Source of the DNA: Candidatus Terrybacteria bacterium RIFCSPLOWO2_01_FULL_58_14
GTDB lineage: Bacteria > Patescibacteriota > Minisyncoccia > Terrybacterales > 2-01-FULL-58-14
Assembly (NCBI GenBank): GCA_001824745.1
Contig: MHSZ01000033.1
Location: 3,558 to 14,156 of the forward strand
Direction of reading: 5' to 3'
Length of the DNA stretch: 10,599 nt
Positions 5,788 through 10,599 of the stretch are shown here, piece after piece. Both the position numbers and the translations under genes were made by a program. A model generated the notes under the pieces. That model was not told the origin of the DNA. It made no database searches and saw nothing but the letters and a program-made list of their open reading frames with translations. The stretch's first letter is position 1. Every line of letters starts with the position of its first letter.

Positions 5788-7407
5788 TTAGAGGCGGTAG
5801 AAGGCGACGCCGCTTTCTTCATGGCGCTCCAGGGAAGGGAATGTTGCACGAAGGGCCGCTTCCAGATCCTGGGAGGGCGGTTGCGTGGGGATGATGATAG
5901 TGTGATCGAATTCTGGTTCGATATCGCGGACGCGATCGGGGGTAAGGTAGATGATGTCGGGATTGTCAACAGTGAGGTATTTCACCGTTGCGGCCGCCAT
6001 CGGCACGTCATCGATAAGAACCCCGCCTTCATTTACGATGACGTAGCGTTTGCCGTCAGCGTGAGCATTGAGATAGTCCGCGATCTCCGCGAGATCCGCC
6101 CGGAAGGCGCCCTGGACATTCGGATTTCCCGCCCATACGAGGAAATACTGATGGAAGTTGAAGATGGCCGTGAGCATGAGTGCGGTTACGATGGCGGCAC
6201 CGGTCACGGCCTTCGGGAAACGGACGCGTCCGGCGTCCCAAATAAGCCAGGTTGCCCCAAGGGCGGAAAGCAGCATGACCGGAGGGATGGCGTTGAGCGC
6301 GCGGAGCGCGTGGGGGATTCCTTCCGACGTGGTGATTTCCGGGAGAAGCCCTGCGCTAAGCCACAAGAGGATAAAAAGGAGCGCTGCGGGCACCCGCGGT
6401 GCGAGCTTGATCTTGCGGATAATAGAGACGACGGCGATTGCAAGCCCCAGGAAAAAGAAGAGACCCGTGAGGGGATCGAGCATCGGAGCGCCTGCGACGT
6501 TATGTCGCCAATTGCCATCGCCTGCGACATGGAACATTAGGAGCGTCTTTCCCGTACTCTCGGCAAGAGCGCGGATTGGATCATCTGCGCTGAAAATCGA
6601 TACATCGCCCGCACGACCAAGAAAGTCCTGAGGATGTGCTGTAAAATAGCCGGCGAGAGGGAACACCGCGATGATAAACCCCGCCGAAAGGAGCAGCCAG
6701 CGAAATACGGTACGGTTTCGGCGTTTCCCGAGAATATCCCAGAGAAAGAAAGGGAAGAAGAGAACAGGCATCACGCGCGACGCGATATACGTGGAGAGCG
6801 AAAGGCCGAGCGCGAATCCCGATGCGAAGAAATCTCCCGGGCGCGAAGTTCGCAAACCGCGGAGGAGGAAGAAAAATGCCGCCGATGCGAGAAGCGGGAG
6901 GAGGATTGCGCGGAAACCGATACGGGAGAAGGTGACGTGCCAGAACGAAACCGCGAGAAGAAAGGTCGCGAGTATCGCAAACAACTCCGCGCGCCCCGAT
7001 CCTTCGGTAAAGAGTGCGGCGAACGGACTGTTCTCTTCTTTTATTCCGCCGCGGTGCTGGGCGTCTTGGCCTTTTTTGCCGTACAAGAGAAGGCCTATTT
7101 CACGAGCGAGGAAAAAGAAAACGAGTACGGTGAGCGTTCCCGCAAGCGCTGCGACTGCGCGCAGCGCCCATGCCGATGGGCCGAAGATTTGTACGGAGAG
7201 TGCCTGGATATCGATGAAGAGGCCCTCCCTGCCGTTGTTATCGGGGTAGAATACGCGGAAGTCGCTGCGCTCGAGCGCCCGCAGCGCATTGACGCCGTTC
7301 ATCGCCTCGTCCGGATAAAGCGCTGGCGGGATCGTATCGAGGAGATAGAATCGTAGGAATGCGGCAAGGGAGATGATGCCGATCAGAGCGATTGTGCGAA
7401 ACCTCAT
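5788..7407 (-). CDS. Multi-spanning GT-C glycosyltransferase (PMT/ArnT-like)
   Basis: A 539-residue membrane glycosyltransferase of the GT39/GT83 type, presumably using a polyprenyl-phosphate sugar to glycosylate an extracytoplasmic acceptor. An N-terminal helix (5-22) leads into LYPDEAMNGVNALR (30-43), with Asp33-Glu34 the likely catalytic acidic pair. NNGREGLFIDIQAL (57-70) and FSRIGFRAILLPLL (160-173) are landmarks of this branch of the family, as are HPQDFLGRAGDVSIF and GDGNWRHN further on. About ten further hydrophobic helices follow, then a soluble C-terminal domain of roughly 115 residues ending GVAFYRL. A Lys/Gln/Gly-rich cytoplasmic loop lies at about 110-138. It is the first gene of a leftward pair; the next ATG lies 2 nt past this stop. 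The two proteins have different motifs and are not recent duplicates. The start is ATG 7407 with a TACTATAAG box immediately upstream and no Shine-Dalgarno. Substrate unknown. Confidence 0.85.
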   Translation of the reverse strand: MRFRTIALIGIISLAAFLRFYLLDTIPPALYPDEAMNGVNALRALERSDFRVFYPDNNGREGLFIDIQALSVQIFGPSAWALRAVAALAGTLTVLVFFFLAREIGLLLYGKKGQDAQHRGGIKEENSPFAALFTEGSGRAELFAILATFLLAVSFWHVTFSRIGFRAILLPLLASAAFFFLLRGLRTSRPGDFFASGFALGLSLSTYIASRVMPVLFFPFFLWDILGKRRNRTVFRWLLLSAGFIIAVFPLAGYFTAHPQDFLGRAGDVSIFSADDPIRALAESTGKTLLMFHVAGDGNWRHNVAGAPMLDPLTGLFFFLGLAIAVVSIIRKIKLAPRVPAALLFILLWLSAGLLPEITTSEGIPHALRALNAIPPVMLLSALGATWLIWDAGRVRFPKAVTGAAIVTALMLTAIFNFHQYFLVWAGNPNVQGAFRADLAEIADYLNAHADGKRYVIVNEGGVLIDDVPMAAATVKYLTVDNPDIIYLTPDRVRDIEPEFDHTIIIPTQPPSQDLEAALRATFPSLERHEESGVAFYRL

Positions 7408-7411
7408 CGTT

Positions 7412-7420
7412 CTTATAGTA
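7412..7420 (-). promoter_or_regulatory. -10-like box (TACTATAAG) before the glycosyltransferase operon
   Basis: Read on the minus strand, TACTATAAG ends 4 nt before the ATG at 7407. Two overlapping hexamers are possible, TACTAT or TATAAG. Either puts transcription initiation at or within a few bases of the start codon, implying a leaderless message. No clear -35 hexamer is visible. Confidence 0.35.
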
Positions 7421-7466
7421 GCACATGGTATCTTCGAGCAGAGACGCGCCGCGCATGCTGGTTTGA

Positions 7467-7499
7467 CTTCGCTTGTCCTGAGCTTGTCGAAGGGCTCAC
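7467..7499. repeat. Widespread CCTGAGCTTGTCGAAGG-type palindromic repeat
   Basis: CCTGAGCTTGTCGAAGG (7477-7493) is the core of a palindromic repeat found in many bacterial genomes. I recognise it from the spurious peptides its translation leaves in databases, and both LSLSKG and PSTSSGQA appear here in overlapping frames. CTTCG (7467-7471) can pair with CGAAG (7488-7492), or TGAGC (7479-7483) with GCTCA (7494-7498). It sits in the 185-bp divergent intergenic region, about 60 nt upstream of the glycosyltransferase operon and 94 nt upstream of the next gene. Confidence 0.7.
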
Positions 7500-7508
7500 C
7501 ACAAGTTT

Positions 7509-7528
7509 TGCAAGATGAGCGGCTTGCA
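7509..7528. other. Short inverted repeat in the divergent intergenic region
   Basis: TGCAAG (7509-7514) and CTTGCA (7523-7528) form a perfect 6-bp inverted repeat with an 8-nt spacer, 10 nt beyond the palindromic repeat and about 50 nt before the -10-like box of the rightward gene. It could be an operator or simply part of the repeat's flank. Nothing else ties it to a regulator, so this is only a description. Confidence 0.25.
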
Positions 7529-7578
7529 GCGTGTTGTGTGCCAGGGCGGTTATGCTCGCTCCGAGCCGTGTCGAGGGG

Positions 7579-7584
7579 TAGAAT
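7579..7584 (+). promoter_or_regulatory. -10-like box (TAGAAT) before the small hypothetical gene
   Basis: TAGAAT ends 8 nt before the ATG at 7593, so the expected initiation point is within a base or two of the start codon, again a leaderless arrangement. There is no Shine-Dalgarno; AGAAAG (7585-7590) is too far from the consensus to count. No clear -35 is seen. Confidence 0.4.
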
Positions 7585-7592
7585 AGAAAGTA

Positions 7593-8000
7593 ATGGCGGA
7601 GAAGCCGCGCGTACACGAATCGTGGGAGGCGTTGCTGCAAAGGCATGAAGCCGAGGTCTTGCAGAAGGGCCAAGAAGAGGAAGCGGGACGAGAGGCGATC
7701 CGTACCGCAGTGCGGGAGCGGATTGCGGAGGCCCGCGAAACTGGAGCGCCTCCGGCGGTGAAGCCCCCTCTTCCTGTTCCCCAGGATCTCCATCATCCGC
7801 GCGAGCAGGAGCTCAAGGTGTTGGAGGCGCCGCGACAGGTGGCGTTTTTGGCGCAGTTGGCGCTCGATGAGGGCGTGGAGCCCGCGGTGCGACTCGCCGA
7901 GCGTATCGGCTCTCCTTACGTGATGGACGCACTGCACGACCTTCTCGTCGATCGCCTACTCGACATCCTTGCAGAAAGGAAAGGCATATCTTCTTCCTGA
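7593..8000 (+). CDS. Small conserved hypothetical protein upstream of the secretion-type ATPase
   Basis: A 135-residue soluble protein without a signal peptide or membrane helix. Residues 8-48 form a strongly charged, Glu/Arg-rich helix (EALLQRHEAEVLQKGQEEE). A proline-rich linker (52-66, with KPPLPVPQD) follows. The C-terminal 65 residues read as a helical module including LALDEGVEPAVRLAERIGSPY and DALHDLLVDRLLDIL. From memory, a G-x-x-x-AVRLA...PY...LHDxLVD pattern recurs in Parcubacteria next to this ATPase, but I know no function. The gene ends with TGA 15 nt before the ATPase start and in the same frame, with no other stop between. It is probably co-transcribed and may act as an accessory or cytoplasmic partner of the ATPase; that is inference from position only. 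The start ATG 7593 sits just after a -10-like box. Confidence 0.75.
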   Translation: MAEKPRVHESWEALLQRHEAEVLQKGQEEEAGREAIRTAVRERIAEARETGAPPAVKPPLPVPQDLHHPREQELKVLEAPRQVAFLAQLALDEGVEPAVRLAERIGSPYVMDALHDLLVDRLLDILAERKGISSS

Positions 8001-8015
8001 TTCGCAGGGAACGCC

Positions 8016-10511
8016 ATGCTTTGGATCGTTGCCCTCGTACTCTTCGTTGCCGCGGTGCTCGCCGGCGGCTTCTTTTGGGATCGGCTTCGCGATCGTTTTG
8101 AACTCCGTCGATCGCTCGATAGCGTGCTCTTTCGTGTTGCGCTTCCGCGAGTGTTTCCGCAAGAAGAAGAGCAGCGCAAGAAACCGGAGAAAGAACAGAT
8201 TGCAGTGATGGAGCAGTTCTACGCCGCATTCTCGCGTCTCTCCGATCGGGGGATGCGCGCGTTGTTGCTGGGTCCTCCGCATATCGCTTTAGAGCTTGCA
8301 CTGCCTTCGGTGGGAGAGGAGATCGCATTTTATGTTGCCGCACCGCGCTTTTTCGCGGATGAAACCGAGAAGGCCATTCACGGTATCTATGAAGCCGCGC
8401 ACGTGGAGCGCATACGCGATTACAATATTTTTCATCCCTACGGCGTTGCGGCGGGCGCTTCGGTGACCTTGCGGAGGCACTTCGCGTTGCCCATCAAGAC
8501 GTATCAGACGCTCGAAACGGACCCTCTGCGCACCCTTACGACGGCGTTGAGCAAACTTGCCGTGGAAGGAGAGGGCGCTGCGATCCAACTTCTCGTACGA
8601 CCCGCGCCACAAGGGAGGCGATTCGCCGGGCTTCGGATCGCCCGACAAATGCAGAAGAGCGGCCACAGTTTCGAACGCGCCCGTAGAGAAGTATCCGGCG
8701 CGTGGCAGTTCTTTGGCGCCATGCGGCCGGAAATGCGGTCGCGCGATCGGCAGCGCATGATGCCGTCGCACGATCCGAACCGGCCCTGGTACGCAGAGCA
8801 GCAGCAGCCGTTGACGCCGTTAGTACAGGAGGTCGTGCGCGGCGTTGAATCCAAGGCGTCCAAGCTCCTGTTCGAGGTGAATATTCGCGTTCTCGCAGCT
8901 GCCCCGGTTCCCGTACAGGCCGAAGAGATCCTCAACCATCTCAAAGTCGCGTTCCACCAGTTCGACGCGCCGGAACTCAATGGGCCGAAGATCGTCACGC
9001 ACCGAAGCCGGGCGCTTAAGCGCCTCGCGTACCAGTATGCGTTTCGCATCTTTGATCCCGGTCGCGCCATCACATTGAGCACCGAGGAGCTCACCACGCT
9101 CTATCATCTCCCGAATGTTTCGCTCGAGACGCCCAAAGTGAGGTTCTTGAAGGCAAGGCCCGCATCTCCTCCTCCGAACCTCCCCAAGGAAGGGATCTTG
9201 CTTGGGCAGAATACCTATCGCGGTATCGTGAACGAAGCGCGGATATCCCCCGATGATCGCAGGAGGCATCTGTATGTCGTAGGCCAGACCGGCACCGGCA
9301 AAACGACGCTCCTTCGTGAGCTCATCCGCCAGGATATCGTGGCAGGTCGCGGGGTTGCGGTTATCGATCCGCACGGCGATCTTGCCGAATCGGTGCTGAC
9401 CCTCGTACCCGAAGAGCGCGCAGAAGATGTCATCTACTTTGATCCCGCGGATATGGAACGGCCGATGGGCCTCAATATGCTCGAGTGGCGAACCGAAGAG
9501 CAGAAAGACTTTGCGGTACAGGAGATGGTTCGTATCTTCGAGAAGCTCTTCCCGCCGGAGATTATCGGTCCGATGTTCGAACACAACATGCGCAATGCCA
9601 TGTTGACCCTCATGGCCGACCCCGATGATCCCGGCACCATCGTGGAGATCCCGCGCATCTTCACCGATGAGGTTTTCGCGCGCCGGTACGTCGCGCGCGT
9701 TACCGACCCTCTGGTGCGCTCTTTTTGGGAACAGGAAATGGCTAAGACCACTGAGTTTCACAAGTCCGAGATGTTGGGATATTTGATCTCGAAAGTCGGT
9801 CGATTCGTGGAGAACGCCATGATGCGCAACATCATCGGCCAAGCGCATTCTTCGTTCGACTTGCGTCGCGTGATGGACGAAGGCCGTATCTTCATCGCAA
9901 ATCTCTCCAAGGGCCGCGTGGGCGAAGTGAACGCATCGCTTCTCGGGCTCATCCTCGTGGGTAAAATGCAGATGGCGGCGTTAGCTCGCGCCGACGTTCT
10001 CGAAGCAGACCGCCGCGACTTTCATCTCTATATCGATGAGTTTCAGAATTTCACCACAGAATCGATCGCGACGATTTTGTCTGAAGCCCGCAAGTACCGC
10101 CTGAATCTCACTATCGCCCATCAGTTTATTGCACAATTGGCCGATCCGATCCGCGAAGCGGTGTTCGGCAATGTCGGTTCGCTCGTGTCCTTTCGCGTAG
10201 GACCGAAGGACGCGGAGTTTTTGGCCAAGCAGTTCGCCCCGGTCTTCACGGAACAGGATCTTGTGAACATCGAAAACTTTCACGCCTACGTCAAGCTTAT
10301 GATACGAGGTATTGCAGAACGGCCCTTCAATATCGAGATTTCGCCGCCCACGCAGGGGAGAAGCGAGGGCTTCGCAGCGTTGCGGGATCTGTCGCGGATG
10401 CGTTTCGGCAGGGCGCGGACCGAAGTCGAGCAGGAGATTCTCGACCGTTCGCAGCTGGGGGCGGCTGGTTTCAGTGAGCAGGGCTTCACGCCGGGCGAGC
10501 GGAACGCATAA
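8016..10511 (+). CDS. Membrane-anchored VirB4/TraD-like type IV secretion ATPase
   Basis: An 831-residue protein with one N-terminal transmembrane helix (3-21) and a basic juxtamembrane stretch. A roughly 380-residue N-terminal region resembles none of the classic VirB4 N-domains that I know. The C-terminal P-loop motor domain starts near residue 395 with GILLGQNTYRGIVNEARIS. Walker A is GQTGTGKTT (423-431), followed by VAVIDPHGDLAESVL. Walker B is FHLYIDEFQNF (669-679, Asp674-Glu675), followed by SEARKYRLNLTIAHQF with the sensor-like glutamine, as in HerA/FtsK-superfamily coupling proteins that translocate DNA or protein. A C-terminal tail of about 60 residues follows FNIEISPP. The start ATG 8016 is preceded by AGGGA (8006-8010), the only weakly Shine-Dalgarno-like site in the window. 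No pilin, VirB6 or relaxase is nearby, so the role (DNA uptake, export or surface appendage) is open. Confidence 0.88.
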   Translation: MLWIVALVLFVAAVLAGGFFWDRLRDRFELRRSLDSVLFRVALPRVFPQEEEQRKKPEKEQIAVMEQFYAAFSRLSDRGMRALLLGPPHIALELALPSVGEEIAFYVAAPRFFADETEKAIHGIYEAAHVERIRDYNIFHPYGVAAGASVTLRRHFALPIKTYQTLETDPLRTLTTALSKLAVEGEGAAIQLLVRPAPQGRRFAGLRIARQMQKSGHSFERARREVSGAWQFFGAMRPEMRSRDRQRMMPSHDPNRPWYAEQQQPLTPLVQEVVRGVESKASKLLFEVNIRVLAAAPVPVQAEEILNHLKVAFHQFDAPELNGPKIVTHRSRALKRLAYQYAFRIFDPGRAITLSTEELTTLYHLPNVSLETPKVRFLKARPASPPPNLPKEGILLGQNTYRGIVNEARISPDDRRRHLYVVGQTGTGKTTLLRELIRQDIVAGRGVAVIDPHGDLAESVLTLVPEERAEDVIYFDPADMERPMGLNMLEWRTEEQKDFAVQEMVRIFEKLFPPEIIGPMFEHNMRNAMLTLMADPDDPGTIVEIPRIFTDEVFARRYVARVTDPLVRSFWEQEMAKTTEFHKSEMLGYLISKVGRFVENAMMRNIIGQAHSSFDLRRVMDEGRIFIANLSKGRVGEVNASLLGLILVGKMQMAALARADVLEADRRDFHLYIDEFQNFTTESIATILSEARKYRLNLTIAHQFIAQLADPIREAVFGNVGSLVSFRVGPKDAEFLAKQFAPVFTEQDLVNIENFHAYVKLMIRGIAERPFNIEISPPTQGRSEGFAALRDLSRMRFGRARTEVEQEILDRSQLGAAGFSEQGFTPGERNA

Positions 10512-10522
10512 GATGCGTCGAC

Positions 10523-10599
10523 CCGACCTTCGAAATGCCGCCTGTTACTTCTTTTTCGTTATGGTCCCCAATGCCCACCCAAGGCATTTCTCAGGTCGG
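10523..10599. repeat. Palindromic element, copy B, intergenic and reaching the window edge
   Basis: The 59-nt core 10532-10590 is bounded by GAAATGCC (10532-10539) and GGCATTTC (10583-10590). After the same TC/TC mismatch as in copy A, the outer stem CCGACCT (10523-10529) pairs perfectly with AGGTCGG (10593-10599). A second AATGCC at 10570-10575 can pair with the right arm over a 7-nt loop. The element begins 11 nt after the ATPase stop. The outer stem may extend past the window. In the minus-strand frame matching copy A it reads EMPWVGIGDHN...EVTGGIS without a stop, but no gene is visible there. Confidence 0.85.

Noticed and set aside
5767..7356. Two long plus-strand open frames (5767-6540 and 6634-7356) opposite the glycosyltransferase genes
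   Set aside because: Both are Glu/Arg/Asp-rich antisense shadows of hydrophobic coding sequence and contain no recognisable domain.
7998..8000. TGA read as glycine or tryptophan (recoded genetic code)
   Set aside because: No internal TGA occurs in the other reading frames of the window, which a recoded genome would be expected to show.
8820..9848. 342-residue minus-strand open frame opposite the ATPase gene
   Set aside because: It lies entirely antisense to the conserved P-loop domain and is His/Arg-rich without any family motif.
1..10599. CRISPR array, tRNA, rRNA, transposase or integrase
   Set aside because: No regularly spaced direct repeats, cloverleaf signatures, rRNA landmarks or recombinase motifs were seen by eye on either strand.

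Overview
The window looks like chromosomal DNA from a Candidate Phyla Radiation (Patescibacteria, Parcubacteria-like) bacterium. This rests on the family features I recognise by eye. They are a SerRS with the GPMHMDE and LNATAVAIGR variants, an EF-P with a non-canonical modification loop, an Alr with M-N in place of M-D, a two-cysteine FtsQ-like protein, large GT-C glycosyltransferases, and a VirB4/TraD-like ATPase preceded by a small conserved hypothetical gene. The DNA is GC-rich for that group. All reading frames close with ordinary stops and have no internal TGA, so TGA is not being read as glycine. Shine-Dalgarno sequences are almost absent.

Layout. (1) 1-3730, plus strand: a tight run of serS (5' end outside the window), efp, alr and an ftsQ-like gene, with gaps of 11, 13 and 15 nt. 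It covers tRNA charging, polyproline rescue on the ribosome, D-alanine supply and divisome assembly, so it reads as a growth and cell-wall housekeeping cluster. (2) 3731-3799: a strong GC hairpin between convergent genes. (3) 7407-3800, minus strand: two multi-spanning membrane glycosyltransferase genes separated by 2 nt, probably one operon for surface glycosylation. (4) 7408-7592: a divergent intergenic region with a widespread palindromic repeat and short-leader promoter-like boxes on both sides. (5) 7593-10511, plus strand: a small helical hypothetical gene followed by a large membrane-anchored type IV secretion/conjugation-type ATPase. (6) 10512-10599: intergenic DNA filled almost entirely by a palindromic element.

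The most interesting signal is a two-copy palindromic element. One copy (4983-5065) lies in frame inside the first glycosyltransferase gene. The other (10523-10599) is intergenic, 11 nt after the ATPase stop codon. The 59-nt cores have identical length and 48/59 identical bases. Both are bounded by the same 8-bp inverted repeat. Beyond it the outer arms differ completely in sequence between the copies but are self-complementary within each copy, which is a covariation signature of a maintained hairpin. The element keeps one reading frame open on the minus strand, recalling the in-frame palindromic elements of Rickettsia. I know of no description of it in this group, but I could not search.

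No rRNA, tRNA, CRISPR array, transposase or integrase is visible.
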